NCBI RefSeq assembly: GCF_964059095.1
Contig: NZ_OZ060394.1
Coordinates: 95,811 to 159,810, forward strand
DNA length: 64,000 nt
Reading direction: 5' to 3'
DNA from: Buchnera aphidicola (Chaetosiphella stipae setosa)
Lineage (GTDB): Bacteria > Pseudomonadota > Gammaproteobacteria > Enterobacterales > Enterobacteriaceae
A program made the translations under genes and the position numbers. Position 1 is the stretch's first letter, and each line of letters begins with the position of its first letter. This document shows, one piece after another, positions 29,419 through 40,905 of the stretch. A model generated the notes under the pieces. The model saw only the letters and a list, made by a program, of their open reading frames with translations, ran no database searches and was not told the origin of the DNA.

Positions 29419-30090
29419 ATGAAATATACTTTAACAAAAATTCATTTTAATAAAAAAAATATATCAAAAGATATTAAAAAAGATTCATCTAATATTTCAA
29501 AAAGTAATTTATTAAAAAATAATATATTTTTTTGTAGTTTAAAAAATGTTTTACATTCTATAGTAAATTGGGGGCGTAAAAATTCTTTATGGCCGTACAA
29601 TTTTGGATTATCATGTTGTTATGTTGAAATGGTTACATCTTTTACTTCTGTACATGATGTTTCTCGTTTTGGATCAGAAGTTTTCCGTGCTTCTCCAAGA
29701 CAAGCGGACGTTATGATTATTGCTGGTACTCCTTTTATTAAAATGGCTCCGATTATTAAACGTTTATATGATCAGATGTTAGAGCCTAAATGGGTTATTT
29801 CTATGGGTTCTTGTGCTAATTCTGGAGGAATGTATGATATATATTCAGTTGTACAAGGAATAGATAAAATATTGCCTGTAGATGTATATATTCCAGGTTG
29901 TCCTCCTCGTCCAGAAGCATATATTCAAGGTTTAATGCTTTTACAAAAATCTATTTCTAAAGAAAAAAGACCTCTTTCGTGGATTGTCGGAGATCAAAAA
30001 ATATATAAAGCAAATATGCGATCTCAAAAAGATAGAAATCGTACAAAAGTTAATGCTATGTATGATTTTAAAGATCCAAATAAAATTTAG
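29419..30090 (+). CDS. nuoB: NADH-quinone oxidoreductase subunit B
   Basis: Carries iron-sulfur cluster N2, the last cluster before ubiquinone. 223 residues (E. coli 220). The four cluster cysteines lie in GLSCCYVEM (vicinal pair), [12 protein letters not shown] and [24 protein letters not shown] and PLIKR-like [10 protein letters not shown] blocks are also conserved. The N-terminal ~45 residues are lysine- and serine-rich and not conserved. Gap of 37 bases from nuoA. Confidence 0.96.
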   Translation: MKYTLTKIHFNKKNISKDIKKDSSNISKSNLLKNNIFFCSLKNVLHSIVNWGRKNSLWPYNFGLSCCYVEMVTSFTSVHDVSRFGSEVFRASPRQADVMIIAGTPFIKMAPIIKRLYDQMLEPKWVISMGSCANSGGMYDIYSVVQGIDKILPVDVYIPGCPPRPEAYIQGLMLLQKSISKEKRPLSWIVGDQKIYKANMRSQKDRNRTKVNAMYDFKDPNKI

Positions 30091-30161
30091 TTAAAATTTT
30101 TTAAACTAAAGTTTTAAAAATTTTATTAAAGAATTTTTTATAATAAGGTGTTTAAAGATTT

Positions 30162-31964
30162 ATGACAGACGTAAATAAAAAATATTTTTATAAAAATAAA
30201 AAAAATGATCCTAAAAAATATTTTCATTTTTCTATTATTAAAAAATTATATAGTTTTTTTGGTCCAAAAAAATTTTTAGTTCAATCAAAATTTATTGATT
30301 TTCCAATTATTTGGGTTAAAAAAGAAAATTTATTACAATTTATTAAATTTTTATGTGAAAAAAATAAATTTTACGATATGTTATTTGATTTACATGCAAT
30401 AGACGAAAGAACTCGAATTAATAAAATAATTTTTTTGAAAACAGATTTTTCTATATTTTATCATTTTTTATCAGTTTACGATAATTCAGATCTTATTATT
30501 AAAGTTCCTTTATTAGAAAACGATTTAACTATTGATACTATTACAAAAATTTTTCCAAATGCAAATTGGTATGAAAGAGAAGTATGGGATATGTTTGGTA
30601 TTACTTTTTTAAATCATCCTAATTTAACTCGTATTCTTATGCCGAGAAATTGGGTAGGACATCCTTTAAGAAAAGATTATCCTGCGCGTGCAACTGAATT
30701 TTCTCCATATTTTTTAAATCAAGATATAGAAGAAAAAGAAATGAAATCTTTAGAATTTTGTCCAGAAGATTGGGGAATGAGTAGAACGCAAAATAATGAA
30801 GATTTTATGTTTTTAAATTTTGGTCCTAATCATCCTGCTGCTCATGGAGCTTTTAGAATTATTTTACAGTTAAAAGGAGAAGAAATTATTAATTGTGTTC
30901 CTGAAATTGGATATCATCATCGTGGGGCTGAAAAAATGGCTGAACGACAAACATGGCATAGTTATATACCTTATACTGATAGAGTTGAATATTTAGGAGG
31001 ATGTATTAATGAGATGCCTTATGTTTTAGCTATTGAAAAGTTAGCAGGAATCACTGTTTCAAAAAGAGTAGAGTGTATTCGAGTAATGATTTCTGAATTA
31101 TTTCGTATAAATAGTCATTTATTGTATATTTCTACTTTTATTCAAGATGTAGGATCAATGAGTTCTGTATTTTTGGCTTTTACTGATCGTCAGAAAGTAT
31201 ATGATGTTATAGAATTTATTACTGGATTTAGAATGCATCCTGCATGGTTTAGAATAGGCGGATTAGCACATGATTTACCTCAAGGTTGGAACATTTATTT
31301 AAAAAAATTATTAAAATGGATACCTAAAAGATTAAATTTTTATATTAAAGTTGCTTTAAAAAATAGTATTTTAATATCTCGTTCTAAAGGAGTGGCTAGA
31401 TATTCTAAAAAAGAAGCTTTATCTTGGGGCATCACAGGAGCTGGATTACGTGCAACAGGAATAAATTTTGATATTAGAAAGGCTAGACCATATTCAGGAT
31501 ATGAAAATTTTGATTTTGAAGTTCCTTTAGGTGATGGAAACAGTGATTGTTATAATAGAGTTATGATTAAAGTAGAAGAGATTTATCAAAGTTTACGAAT
31601 ATTAAAGCAATGTTTAAAAAATATGCCTGAAGGTCCATATAAATCTGATCATCCTTTAACTACTCCTCCATCAAAAGAGAATACGTTACAAAATATAGAA
31701 ACTTTAATTACACATTTTTTACAGGTTACTTGGGGTACTATCATACCGCCAGGAGAAAGTTTTCAAATGATTGAAGCTACTAAAGGTATTAATAGTTACT
31801 ATATTTTTAGTGATGGAAGTAATATGAGTTATCGTACAAGAATTCGTACTCCAAGTTTTCCGCATTTACAACAGATTCCGTCTGTAATTAATGGTAGTTT
31901 AGTGTCGGATTTAGTTGTATATTTAGGAAGTATTGATTTTGTTATGTCTGATGTAGATAGGTAA
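30162..31964 (+). CDS. nuoCD: NADH-quinone oxidoreductase fused subunits C/D
   Basis: Fused 30-kDa and 49-kDa subunits that form the quinone pocket with NuoB; fusion is typical of enterobacteria. 600 residues, as in E. coli. The C part (to about 185) has [15 protein letters not shown] and HPLRKDYP. The D part begins around 205 with [15 protein letters not shown] and includes [49 protein letters not shown] and the C-terminal [11 protein letters not shown]. The quinone-site His and Tyr motifs are present. nuoE follows after 7 bases. Confidence 0.97.
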   Translation: MTDVNKKYFYKNKKNDPKKYFHFSIIKKLYSFFGPKKFLVQSKFIDFPIIWVKKENLLQFIKFLCEKNKFYDMLFDLHAIDERTRINKIIFLKTDFSIFYHFLSVYDNSDLIIKVPLLENDLTIDTITKIFPNANWYEREVWDMFGITFLNHPNLTRILMPRNWVGHPLRKDYPARATEFSPYFLNQDIEEKEMKSLEFCPEDWGMSRTQNNEDFMFLNFGPNHPAAHGAFRIILQLKGEEIINCVPEIGYHHRGAEKMAERQTWHSYIPYTDRVEYLGGCINEMPYVLAIEKLAGITVSKRVECIRVMISELFRINSHLLYISTFIQDVGSMSSVFLAFTDRQKVYDVIEFITGFRMHPAWFRIGGLAHDLPQGWNIYLKKLLKWIPKRLNFYIKVALKNSILISRSKGVARYSKKEALSWGITGAGLRATGINFDIRKARPYSGYENFDFEVPLGDGNSDCYNRVMIKVEEIYQSLRILKQCLKNMPEGPYKSDHPLTTPPSKENTLQNIETLITHFLQVTWGTIIPPGESFQMIEATKGINSYYIFSDGSNMSYRTRIRTPSFPHLQQIPSVINGSLVSDLVVYLGSIDFVMSDVDR

Positions 31965-31971
31965 AATAATA

Positions 31972-32478
31972 ATGAAAAAAAAAATATTTAATCGAGAAAA
32001 TCATATTATTTCTTCTTTAATAGAAAAAGAAATACTTTCAATTCAAAATCATTATATAGATAATAAAGCAATTGTTATTGAATCATTAAAAATTATTCAA
32101 AAATATTATGGTTGGGTTTCTAATAGTTCGCTTTTGTTTCTTTCTAAGATTCTTAAAATTCCTGTAAGTGATTTAGAAAGTATTGCAACTTTTTATAGTC
32201 AAATTTTTAGGAATCCTGTTGGTCGGTATGTTATAAAATTTTGTGATAGTGTTGTTTGTTATGTATCTGGATACAAAAAAATACAACACGTGTTAGAAAA
32301 AAAATTAAGAATTAAATGTGGAGAGACAACTAAAAATAATAATTTCACATTATTACCAATTTGTTGTTTAGGAGCATGTGATAAGGGTCCTGTAATTATG
32401 ATTAATAATAAAACTTATTTTTTTGTAACAGAAAAATCTATTATAAAATTATTAGGTTCTTTAGAAAATGAAAAATAA
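31972..32478 (+). CDS. nuoE: NADH-quinone oxidoreductase subunit E
   Basis: Thioredoxin-fold subunit of the NADH dehydrogenase module with the [2Fe-2S] cluster N1a. 168 residues (E. coli 166). Cluster cysteines in [12 protein letters not shown] and [13 protein letters not shown]; the block [17 protein letters not shown] precedes them. Its last 11 bases overlap the start of nuoF, suggesting coupled translation of the two partners, which form a tight subcomplex. Confidence 0.96.
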   Translation: MKKKIFNRENHIISSLIEKEILSIQNHYIDNKAIVIESLKIIQKYYGWVSNSSLLFLSKILKIPVSDLESIATFYSQIFRNPVGRYVIKFCDSVVCYVSGYKKIQHVLEKKLRIKCGETTKNNNFTLLPICCLGACDKGPVIMINNKTYFFVTEKSIIKLLGSLENEK

Positions 32479-33802
32479 AAATTTATTAGAAGATAAATGT
32501 CCATTGACATGGCGTTTTCGAGAAGATAGAAAAACTGTTTGGATTAATGAATATATCAAAAAAGATGGTTATTCATCTTTAAAAACAGTTCTTAGAGATT
32601 TAGAACCAAAGGATGTTCTTGAAAAAGTATCTAATTCCGGTTTAAAAGGAAGAGGAGGAGCTGGTTTTCCTACTGGATTAAAATGGAGTTTAATGCCTAA
32701 AAATGAAGGTAATATAAAAAACAGAAGATATTTAATATGTAATGCTGATGAAATGGAACCTGGAACTTATAAAGATAGATGGATGATAGAAAATTGTCCT
32801 CATCAATTAATTGAAGGTATTATAATTTCTTCTTATGCTTTAGGAGTTTCTTGTAGTTACATTTTTTTACGCGGAGAATATTTGAAGCCAGAAAAAGTAT
32901 TAATACAAGCAATTAATGAAGCGTATAAAAATAAATTTTTAGGAAAAAATATTTTAAATAGTCTATTTTCTTTGGATATTTATTTACATAGTGGTGCAGG
33001 AAGATATATTTGTGGTGAAGAGACTGCGTTAATTAATTCTTTAGAAGGAAAAAGAGCAAATCCAAGGTTAAAGCCTCCTTTTCCGGCAAATATAGGTTTG
33101 TGGGGTTTTCCTACTTGTATAAATAATGTTGAAACTTTATCAAATATTCCTATAATTATTTCTCATCCAGTGGATTGGTATAAAAATCTTTCTAAAAATG
33201 AAGATTCAGGAACAAAATTAATGGGTTTTTCTGGGCAAGTAAAGAATCCAGGAATATGGGAATTACCTTTTGGAATTACAGGAAGAGAGTTGTTAGAAAA
33301 ATATGCTGGAGGAATGAAAGATAATTTAAAGTTAAAAGCTTGGTTGCCTGGAGGTGCGGGTACGAGCTTTTTATTAGAAAAACATTTAGATTATCCTATA
33401 GGATTTTCTACTATACAGAATTTAGGTAGTAGATTAGGTACTGGATTAGCACTAGCGATAGGTCATAATATTAATATAGTTTCTTTAGTTTTAAATTTGG
33501 AAATATTTTTTTCTCGAGAGTCATGTGGTTTATGTACTCCTTGTAGAGAAGGATTACCTTGGGTGGTAAAGATTTTACATGCAATTAAAAATAAGAAAGG
33601 AAGTGTTGGAGATATAAAAATTTTGAAAGATTTATGCGTACAAATGAGTCCTGGAAATACTTTTTGCGCTCATGCTCCAGGGGCTGTGTCTCCTTTGTAT
33701 AGTGCATTAAAATATTTTTATTCAGAATTTGAATCTGGAATTCAAAAAAAAAGTAAGATTTTTGTCAAAAAAATTTCCGGGATTCAGTCAAACATGAAAT
33801 AA
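32468..33802 (+). CDS. nuoF: NADH-quinone oxidoreductase subunit F
   Basis: NADH- and FMN-binding subunit with [4Fe-4S] cluster N3. 444 residues (E. coli 445). Motifs: [16 protein letters not shown] (NADH/FMN binding), [35 protein letters not shown], and the cluster motif [12 protein letters not shown] followed by a fourth Cys in TFCAHAPGA. The ATG at 32468 lies inside the nuoE end and starts a sequence that aligns with E. coli from MKN. Confidence 0.97.
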   Translation: MKNKNLLEDKCPLTWRFREDRKTVWINEYIKKDGYSSLKTVLRDLEPKDVLEKVSNSGLKGRGGAGFPTGLKWSLMPKNEGNIKNRRYLICNADEMEPGTYKDRWMIENCPHQLIEGIIISSYALGVSCSYIFLRGEYLKPEKVLIQAINEAYKNKFLGKNILNSLFSLDIYLHSGAGRYICGEETALINSLEGKRANPRLKPPFPANIGLWGFPTCINNVETLSNIPIIISHPVDWYKNLSKNEDSGTKLMGFSGQVKNPGIWELPFGITGRELLEKYAGGMKDNLKLKAWLPGGAGTSFLLEKHLDYPIGFSTIQNLGSRLGTGLALAIGHNINIVSLVLNLEIFFSRESCGLCTPCREGLPWVVKILHAIKNKKGSVGDIKILKDLCVQMSPGNTFCAHAPGAVSPLYSALKYFYSEFESGIQKKSKIFVKKISGIQSNMK

Positions 33803-33898
33803 AAATATTGAGAGAAATATTACACTTTTAATATAAAAGTTTAAAAAAAGAATTTTATTAAAGAATAATATTTTATTAAGAAAATTGGAAAATTTATT

Positions 33899-36622
33899 AT
33901 GGCAAAAATTTATATAGATGGAAAAAAATATGATGTTAATCCATTAAATAACTTGTTGCAAGCATGTTTAAATTTAGGATTAAATATTCCTTATTTTTGC
34001 TGGCATCCTAAATTAGGAAGTATAGGAGCTTGTAGACAATGTGCAGTAAAAAAATATCAAAGTAAAGAAGATAGTACAGGAAGAATTGTCATGTCATGTA
34101 TGACTCCTGTAGAAAAAAATTCTATAATTACGATTAATGATTCTGATTCTAGAAATTTTCGAAAAAGTATTATTGAATTATTGATGTTAAATCATCCGCA
34201 TGATTGTCCTATTTGTGATGAAGGAGGAAATTGTCATCTTCAGGATATGACAGTGCTTTCTGAACATTATTCAAGAAGATATCGTTTTTCTAAAAAAAAA
34301 TATAAAAATCAATATTTGGGTAGTTTTATTTCTCATCATATGAATCGTTGTATTTCATGTTATAGATGTGTTCGTTATTATAAAGATTATTCAGGAGGAA
34401 AGGATTTTGATGTTTATGGTTCTAATACAAATTTGTATTTTGGACGTTTTAAAAGTGGAGAATTAGAAAGTGAATATTCTGGAAATTTAATAGAAATATG
34501 TCCAACAGGAGTGTTTACAGATAAAACTTATGCAAAAAATTTTTCTAGAAAGTGGGATATGCAATATGCTCCTAGTATTTGTTCACATTGCAATGTTGGT
34601 TGTAATATTATAGTAGGGGAAAGATCTAATCAAATTAGACGTATTGAAAATAGATATCATGAAGAAATTAATAATTATTTTTTATGCGATTTAGGAAGAT
34701 TTGGATATGGTTATTCTAATATAGAATATAGACCTAAGAAATGTTATATAAAAAAAAATAATATTTTAGAGGAATGCGATTCTAATACAGCTTTAAAAAA
34801 GGTTATCAAAATTATTAAGAATTCTTCTTTAGTTTTAGGAATTGGTTCATCTAGAGCAAGTATTGAAACAAATTTTTCTTTGCAGAAATTAGTAGGAAAA
34901 GAAAATTTTTCCACAGGTATGTTAGATATAGATCAAAAATGTGTATCTTTAATTTTAAAAATATTACAACATGGGAATATTCATATTCCATCCTTAAAAG
35001 AAGTAGAAAAATATGATGCTATTTTTATTTTAGGAGAGGATATTACTCAAACTTCTTCTCGGTTAGCTTTATCTATTCGGCAAGCTTTGAAAAAAAGATC
35101 AAAAAGTTTATTAAAAAAAAATAATTTACATGAATGGCATTCATTTGCAGTACAAAATCTTCCTTTAAATAAAAAAAAATTTTTGTTTACTACAAATATT
35201 GATGATACTAAATTAGATGATATAGCGGATTTTTCTTATAGAGCAAATATTCAAGATCAATCTTATTTTGGATATTGTATTTTTAAAAATTTACAAAAAG
35301 ATTTTTCTTATTCAAACATGTTAGATGAGAATTTAAGAAAAAAATCTTTATATATATCTCAAAAATTATTGCAATCTAAAAAAATATTAATTATTTCTGG
35401 ATCGCATTCTAGAAATATTTCGTTAATAAAGACTGCTTATAATATTGCATATTTTTTAAAAAATTTAAAATTGCAAGTTGGATTAATTTTGTTAACTCCG
35501 TCTGTTAATTCTATGGGTTTATCAATTGTTAATGGTGTATCTTTAAATAAAATTTTTCGTAAAGTTAAGAATAAAAATGCTGTCACTTTAATAGTTGCAG
35601 AAAATGATTTATTTTTTTCTTATCCTTATTTATATTTAAAAAATATTTTTAAAAAATTTCAAAATATTATTGTGTTAGATCATCAATTTACTAGAATGAA
35701 AGAATTTGCAAGTGTATTTTTACCTGCTGCAAATTTTTTTGAAAGTTCAGGAACAGTAGTAAATTACGAACTTCGTGCGCAGAGATTTTTTCAAGTGTAT
35801 GATGTTTCTTTCTACGACAAATCTGTTTCTATACTTTCTTCATGGAAATTTTTAAATTTTATTTCAAGTAAATTATTTCAAGATAATAGATTGATTAAAA
35901 ATTTAGACGAAGTTATTGAAGATTGTTCTAAAAATATTTCTTTTTTAAAAAAAATAAAAAAATCGGCTCCAAATTCTTTATTTAGAATTTTTGGTCAAAA
36001 AATTCCTCGTTCTCCTCAAAGATCAAGTGGTAGAACAGCTTTACGAGCTGATATTGATGTGCATGAAGTGCAACCTAAATTTGATACAGATACAATGTTT
36101 TCATTTTCTATGGAAGGAAGTTCTATTCATAATAAAAATGTTTCGTGTATTCCTTTTATATGGTCTCCAAATTGGAATTCTGGAAATGGTTTACATAAAT
36201 ATCAAAAAGAAATTTCAGGGAGTTTATTAGCTGGAAATCCAGGAAAAATTTTACTTTCTCAAAATAATAATACAGGGAAAATAGATTATTTTAAACATAT
36301 ACCTAGACGTTTTACAAAAAAAAATGGTTTAGTTATTGTTCCATATTATTTATTATTTGAAAGCGAAGAATTAAGTCAATATTCAGATATTTTTAAAAGA
36401 AAAGTAGAAAAGAATTTTTTAAAAATTAATGAATTGGATGCGCAACGTTTAAATTTATCTAATCATAAAAAAGTTTTTTTTACTTATTTAGATGAGATGT
36501 ATGAATTTTTTTTATTTTATTCAAAAAATTTATCTGTAGGTCAAATTGCTTTGCCTATTGGAAAAAATAAAACTTCGATTTTTTTAATTGGAAAAGAAAT
36601 ACAAGATTTGAGGGAAGTATAA
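33899..36622 (+). CDS. nuoG: NADH-quinone oxidoreductase subunit G
   Basis: Largest peripheral subunit of complex I, carrying clusters N1b, N4, N5 and, in E. coli, N7. 907 residues (E. coli 908). N-terminal ferredoxin-type domain with [26 protein letters not shown]; then [33 protein letters not shown] and [11 protein letters not shown], so the expected cysteines for all clusters are visible. The molybdopterin-oxidoreductase-like C-terminal part is more diverged. A 96-base gap separates it from nuoF, the largest inside the operon's first half. Confidence 0.96.
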   Translation: MAKIYIDGKKYDVNPLNNLLQACLNLGLNIPYFCWHPKLGSIGACRQCAVKKYQSKEDSTGRIVMSCMTPVEKNSIITINDSDSRNFRKSIIELLMLNHPHDCPICDEGGNCHLQDMTVLSEHYSRRYRFSKKKYKNQYLGSFISHHMNRCISCYRCVRYYKDYSGGKDFDVYGSNTNLYFGRFKSGELESEYSGNLIEICPTGVFTDKTYAKNFSRKWDMQYAPSICSHCNVGCNIIVGERSNQIRRIENRYHEEINNYFLCDLGRFGYGYSNIEYRPKKCYIKKNNILEECDSNTALKKVIKIIKNSSLVLGIGSSRASIETNFSLQKLVGKENFSTGMLDIDQKCVSLILKILQHGNIHIPSLKEVEKYDAIFILGEDITQTSSRLALSIRQALKKRSKSLLKKNNLHEWHSFAVQNLPLNKKKFLFTTNIDDTKLDDIADFSYRANIQDQSYFGYCIFKNLQKDFSYSNMLDENLRKKSLYISQKLLQSKKILIISGSHSRNISLIKTAYNIAYFLKNLKLQVGLILLTPSVNSMGLSIVNGVSLNKIFRKVKNKNAVTLIVAENDLFFSYPYLYLKNIFKKFQNIIVLDHQFTRMKEFASVFLPAANFFESSGTVVNYELRAQRFFQVYDVSFYDKSVSILSSWKFLNFISSKLFQDNRLIKNLDEVIEDCSKNISFLKKIKKSAPNSLFRIFGQKIPRSPQRSSGRTALRADIDVHEVQPKFDTDTMFSFSMEGSSIHNKNVSCIPFIWSPNWNSGNGLHKYQKEISGSLLAGNPGKILLSQNNNTGKIDYFKHIPRRFTKKNGLVIVPYYLLFESEELSQYSDIFKRKVEKNFLKINELDAQRLNLSNHKKVFFTYLDEMYEFFLFYSKNLSVGQIALPIGKNKTSIFLIGKEIQDLREV

Positions 36623-36624
36623 AA

Positions 36625-37593
36625 ATGAATTTTCTATTTTTAAAGAATGAAAAATTAATGTCTATTGTTTCTCAATCTTTTTTAATTTTTCTTTCAATAG
36701 TAATTTTTAGTGCTGTATTAAGTGTAATAGAAAGACGTTTATTAGCTTTATTTCAAAATCGTTACGGACCGAATCGCGTGGGATGGTTTGGATCTTTACA
36801 AATTATTTCTGATATGATTAAAATATTTTTTAAAGAAGATTGGACACCTGTTTTTAGTAAAAAATTTATTTTTAATTTAGCTCCAATTTTATCTTTTAGT
36901 ATAATATTTTTAATAGCAATTATTATTCCTTTTTCTATAGATATATATATAATAAATTTAAATGTTGGAGTTTTATTTTTTTTAATGATAGCTAGTTTAT
37001 CTGTATATCCTATACTTTTAGCTGGTTGGTCGAGTGGAAATAAATACTCTTTATTAGCTGCAATAAGAGCTTCTGCACAAACCTTAAGTTATGAAGTTTT
37101 TTTAGGGATATCGGTGATGGGAACTGTAGTTCGAGCAGGTTCTTTTAATTTATTAGATATTGTACATAGCCAACAAAATTTATGGAATATTTTTCCTCAA
37201 TTTTTGGGATTTATTACTTTTTTTATTGCTGCTTTAGCTATATGTCATAGACATCCTTTTGATCAACCAGAATCTGAGCAAGAACTTGCAGATGGTTATC
37301 ATATTGAATATTCTGGAATGAAGTTTGGAATGTTTTTTATAGGAGAGTATATTTCTATTATAGTTATGTCATTTTTAATAACGACTTTATTTTGTGGCGG
37401 ATTTTATGGATTATTCTTTCAATCTAATCTATGGTTTTTTTTAAAATCTTTCTTTTTTATATTTTTGTTTATTTTAATTCGAGCAGCTTTACCTAGACCA
37501 AGATATGATCAAGTAATGATGTTTGGTTGGATTATATGTTTTCCTGTATCTTTAATTAATTTAATTTTAACTGCTTTTTTTTCTTTAATATAA
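36625..37593 (+). CDS. nuoH: NADH-quinone oxidoreductase subunit H
   Basis: Membrane subunit that forms the quinone access channel and links the two arms of complex I. 322 residues (E. coli 325), eight hydrophobic helices. Signatures: [46 protein letters not shown] and the acidic loop [24 protein letters not shown] (broken here in the middle by nothing unusual), then [11 protein letters not shown]. The acidic residues of the third loop are retained. Starts two bases after the nuoG stop. Confidence 0.95.
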   Translation: MNFLFLKNEKLMSIVSQSFLIFLSIVIFSAVLSVIERRLLALFQNRYGPNRVGWFGSLQIISDMIKIFFKEDWTPVFSKKFIFNLAPILSFSIIFLIAIIIPFSIDIYIINLNVGVLFFLMIASLSVYPILLAGWSSGNKYSLLAAIRASAQTLSYEVFLGISVMGTVVRAGSFNLLDIVHSQQNLWNIFPQFLGFITFFIAALAICHRHPFDQPESEQELADGYHIEYSGMKFGMFFIGEYISIIVMSFLITTLFCGGFYGLFFQSNLWFFLKSFFFIFLFILIRAALPRPRYDQVMMFGWIICFPVSLINLILTAFFSLI

Positions 37594-37618
37594 TAAAGTA
37601 TTAATTTATGGAGGAGAG

Positions 37619-38161
37619 ATGTTTATAAAAAAAATTTTTTATAGTATATATTCACAAATTCAAAGTATATTTTTAATTTTTATGAATGTTTTTTCTAAAA
37701 GAGAAACAAAATTGTATCCAGAGGAAAAAGTTAATCTATCTCCGCGATATCGAGGAAGAATTGTTTTAACAAAAAATAAAGATGGTCGAGAACGTTGTGT
37801 GGCTTGTAATTTATGTTCAGCTGTTTGTCCTTCAGGATGTATTTCATTGCAAAGAAAAATTTTACCGGATAAGAGTTGTCAAGCTAAATTTTTTCGAATA
37901 AATTTTTCAAGATGTATATTTTGTGGATTATGTGAAGAATCTTGTCCAACAGCTGCAATACAATTAATTCCAGATTTTGAGCTATCTGAATATAAACGAT
38001 CAGATTTAATATATGAAAAAGAAGACTTGTTGATTTCTGGTCCAGGAAAATATTCAGATTATGATTTTTATAAACATGCAGGAGTGTCTATTTCTACATC
38101 ATTGAAAAAAAAAATAAAAAAAAAAGATTTTGTTATTAACACAAAAAGTCTTTTACCATAG
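37619..38161 (+). CDS. nuoI: NADH-quinone oxidoreductase subunit I
   Basis: Ferredoxin-like subunit with two [4Fe-4S] clusters (N6a, N6b). 180 residues, the E. coli length. Both motifs are complete: [16 protein letters not shown] and [17 protein letters not shown], each with CxxCxxCxxxC spacing. [11 protein letters not shown] and [18 protein letters not shown] flank them. A strong GGAGGAGAG ribosome site precedes the ATG. Its end lies 13 bases before the nuoJ start. Confidence 0.97.
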   Translation: MFIKKIFYSIYSQIQSIFLIFMNVFSKRETKLYPEEKVNLSPRYRGRIVLTKNKDGRERCVACNLCSAVCPSGCISLQRKILPDKSCQAKFFRINFSRCIFCGLCEESCPTAAIQLIPDFELSEYKRSDLIYEKEDLLISGPGKYSDYDFYKHAGVSISTSLKKKIKKKDFVINTKSLLP

Positions 38162-38174
38162 GAAAAAATTTCGT

Positions 38175-38669
38175 ATGATTAATCTTTTTTATACTCTGAG
38201 TGTAATTTCTATTTTATCTACGGTTTTTGTTATTATACAGAAAAATCCAGTTTATTCTTTGTTATATTTAATAATTTCTTTTATATCAATTTCCAGTATA
38301 TATTTTTTAATCGGAGAAGGTGTGATAGGATCTTTGGAAGCAATTATTTATGCCGGTGCGATTATGGTTTTATTTATATTTGTTATGATGATTTTAAATT
38401 TAAAGAATAATAATTTTTTTTATGAAAAAAAAAATATTTCTATTCGTTATTTAATTTTGTGTTTTGTTTTAGCAATGTCTTTATTTTTCATCATTACTTA
38501 TTCTTTTTCTCATATTTTTAATCATCATATAAACTTCTATAATGAAAATATAAAAAATTTAGGGAAAATGTTATTTAATAAATATGTTTTATTAATAGAA
38601 TTATCTTCAATGATTTTATTATCGGCTTTAGTTATTGTTTTTCATTTTTGTACTCATAATAAAAAATAA
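38175..38669 (+). CDS. nuoJ: NADH-quinone oxidoreductase subunit J
   Basis: Membrane subunit of complex I. Starting at ATG 38175 it has 164 residues (E. coli 184, longer hydrophilic tail). An in-frame start 45 bases upstream would overlap nuoI and adds a basic sequence without homology. Hydrophobic helices with NPVYSLLYLIISF, the pi-bulge helix EAIIYAGAIMVLFIFVMMILNL and LIELSSMILLSALVIVFH match the family. Confidence 0.93.
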   Translation: MINLFYTLSVISILSTVFVIIQKNPVYSLLYLIISFISISSIYFLIGEGVIGSLEAIIYAGAIMVLFIFVMMILNLKNNNFFYEKKNISIRYLILCFVLAMSLFFIITYSFSHIFNHHINFYNENIKNLGKMLFNKYVLLIELSSMILLSALVIVFHFCTHNKK

Positions 38670-38695
38670 ATTTTAAAAATATTTTGGAGTAAATT

Positions 38696-38998
38696 TTGAT
38701 TGATATCACAGAAGGTTTAATATTATCAATATTTTTATTTTGCTTAGGATTTTTATGTTTTATCATGCGTAAAAATTTATTATATCTTTTAATAGGATTA
38801 GAAATTATGATCAATTCTATAGCTTTAGCTATAGTTTTTATTGGAAAATTTCTACATCAAATGGATGGTCAAATTATGTATATTTTTATTATTACTATTT
38901 CAGCAGCTGAAGCAAGTATAGGTTTAGCTTTTTTAATCAATCTATATAAAAATAAAAATACTTTAAATATTGATTCTTTATGCGAGACGAAAAAATGA
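38696..38998 (+). CDS. nuoK: NADH-quinone oxidoreductase subunit K
   Basis: Three-helix antiporter-like subunit. The start is TTG at 38696, six bases after TGGAGT. It gives 100 residues collinear with E. coli NuoK (also 100), including GLILSIFLFCLG, LLYLLIGLEIMINS (conserved membrane Glu) and the second Glu in ISAAEASIGLAFL, ending NIDSLCETK. The stop overlaps the nuoL start as ATGA (38995-38998), so nuoL is translationally coupled. Confidence 0.95.
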   Translation: MIDITEGLILSIFLFCLGFLCFIMRKNLLYLLIGLEIMINSIALAIVFIGKFLHQMDGQIMYIFIITISAAEASIGLAFLINLYKNKNTLNIDSLCETKK

Positions 38999-40827
38999 AT
39001 TTATTGTTATTAATTGTTTTACTTCCATTAATCAGTTTTTCATTTACTGTTTTTTCGAATAAAAAGTTTCCTAATTATATATATAATTTTTTAGGAGTTT
39101 TTCCTATTTTTTTATGTTTTCTTTTAACAAATTATTTTTATATTTACTATTTTCTTCCTAAGAGTCAATTTTTTGTATATGATTTTTGGACGTGGATTGT
39201 AGTGGATCATAACAAAATTAATTTTTCGATATATGTTGATAAATTGTCTTTAATTATGCTTGAAGTTATTACAGGCGTGGGATGTTTAGTACAAATTTTT
39301 TCTATTTGGTATATGAGTAATCAGAATGATCTGGCAAGATTTTTTTGTTATACTAATTTATTTTTTTCAAGTATGATTTTATTAGTTTTATCAAATAATT
39401 TATTATTAACTTATTTTTCATGGGAATTAGTAGGTTTTTGTTCATATGCTTTAATTGGATTTTATTATAAAAATTTATCGAATATTCGTGCTTCAATGAA
39501 AGCTTTTATTGTTACAAGAATAGGTGATTTATTTTTTTTATTAGCTATTTTTATATTGTTAATATATTGTAAAACTTTAAATTTTTGTACACTAAACTCT
39601 CTGTTTCATCATTCTAGTGATATTTATAATAATAATATTTTTCAATTAGTTGCTTTGTTTATTTTATTAGGATCGATTTCTAAATCAGCTCAAGTACCTT
39701 TACAAATATGGTTATTAGAAGCTATGGCAGGTCCTACTCCAGTTTCTGCTTTAATACATTCATCAACGATGATTACTGCTGGAGTATATTTAATTTTGAG
39801 AATGAAGTTTTTATTTATACTTTATCAAAATATTTTATTTTTGACATCTTTTTTAGGTGTTCTAACAATTTTAATTGCAAGTTTTTCAGCTATTTTTGAA
39901 AATGATGTCAAGAAAATATTAGCATATTCGACTATGAGTCAAATTGGATATATGTTTTTAGGATTAGGAATGAAGTTATGGGATGCTGTTATTGCGCATT
40001 TAGTAGTTCATTCTTTTTTTAAAGCTTTATTGTTTCTTTCATCCGGAGTTTTAATTTTTTCATGTAATAATGAGAAGAATATTTTTAAGATGGGGGGATT
40101 ACGGAAATCTCTTCCTTTTTTATGTTTTTGTTTTTTCATAGGAATGCTTTCTTTACTATCTTTCCCTTTTTTAACATCTAGTTTTTATACTAAAGGTGAA
40201 ATTATTTTTGGAGTATTAAATAACAATTTTTATAGTTTATTTGTTTTATCTATTCTTGGTTCTTTTTTAACAGCAATATATGCTTCAAGAATGTTTTTTT
40301 TAATTTTTTTTAATAGAACTTTAGTAAAAGCTCAATCTGTATTTAATATATATTCTTTTTTTCCTTTATTGATTTTATCTATTTTTTCATCTGTCATTGG
40401 AATAATTTCTTTTCGTCCTAATTTAGAAATATTAATTTCTGACTATTTTAATTTTCAAAAATTGTATTTTGAAATATTTTTATTTTTTCTTTCTATGTTT
40501 GGAATTACAGTTTCTTATTATGCATATGTTGTAAATTACAATGAAGCAAAAAAAGAAGATAAGGAAATGAGATCGTCTTTTTTCTTGCTTTTTCTTAATA
40601 AAAACTTCGGATTAGATTATTTTTATAAATTTTTTTTTATTAATATATTTATTCTTTTGAAAAGAATTTTTTTTACAGATTATATAAATAAGATTATAAA
40701 AGTATTTTATATTTTGTTAAATTTTTTCAAAAAAATATTATTTATTGTAAAAGAAGGATATTTAAGTTTATATATTTTATCTATTTTTACAGGAGTTTTG
40801 ATTATTCTTCTTGTTTTGTTAATTTAA
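38995..40827 (+). CDS. nuoL: NADH-quinone oxidoreductase subunit L
   Basis: Distal antiporter-like proton-pumping subunit with the long lateral helix. Starts at ATG 38995 inside the nuoK stop (610 residues; E. coli 613). Key residues kept: the Glu in SWELVGFCSYALIGFYY, the Lys in SISKSAQVPLQIWL, the PTPVSALIHSSTMITAG loop and the AYSTMSQIGYMFLG segment. One change is notable. The block corresponding to E. coli FFSKDEIL reads FYTKGEII, so the Asp at E. coli position 400 is Gly while the neighbouring Lys and Glu remain. Confidence 0.96.
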   Translation: MNLLLLIVLLPLISFSFTVFSNKKFPNYIYNFLGVFPIFLCFLLTNYFYIYYFLPKSQFFVYDFWTWIVVDHNKINFSIYVDKLSLIMLEVITGVGCLVQIFSIWYMSNQNDLARFFCYTNLFFSSMILLVLSNNLLLTYFSWELVGFCSYALIGFYYKNLSNIRASMKAFIVTRIGDLFFLLAIFILLIYCKTLNFCTLNSLFHHSSDIYNNNIFQLVALFILLGSISKSAQVPLQIWLLEAMAGPTPVSALIHSSTMITAGVYLILRMKFLFILYQNILFLTSFLGVLTILIASFSAIFENDVKKILAYSTMSQIGYMFLGLGMKLWDAVIAHLVVHSFFKALLFLSSGVLIFSCNNEKNIFKMGGLRKSLPFLCFCFFIGMLSLLSFPFLTSSFYTKGEIIFGVLNNNFYSLFVLSILGSFLTAIYASRMFFLIFFNRTLVKAQSVFNIYSFFPLLILSIFSSVIGIISFRPNLEILISDYFNFQKLYFEIFLFFLSMFGITVSYYAYVVNYNEAKKEDKEMRSSFFLLFLNKNFGLDYFYKFFFINIFILLKRIFFTDYINKIIKVFYILLNFFKKILFIVKEGYLSLYILSIFTGVLIILLVLLI

Positions 40828-40905
40828 TTTTTTATATATTTTAAAGTTTTTAACAATAATTTATTAAAATTTTTTTAAAAACTATTCTGAAATAGGATTT
40901 TTTTT

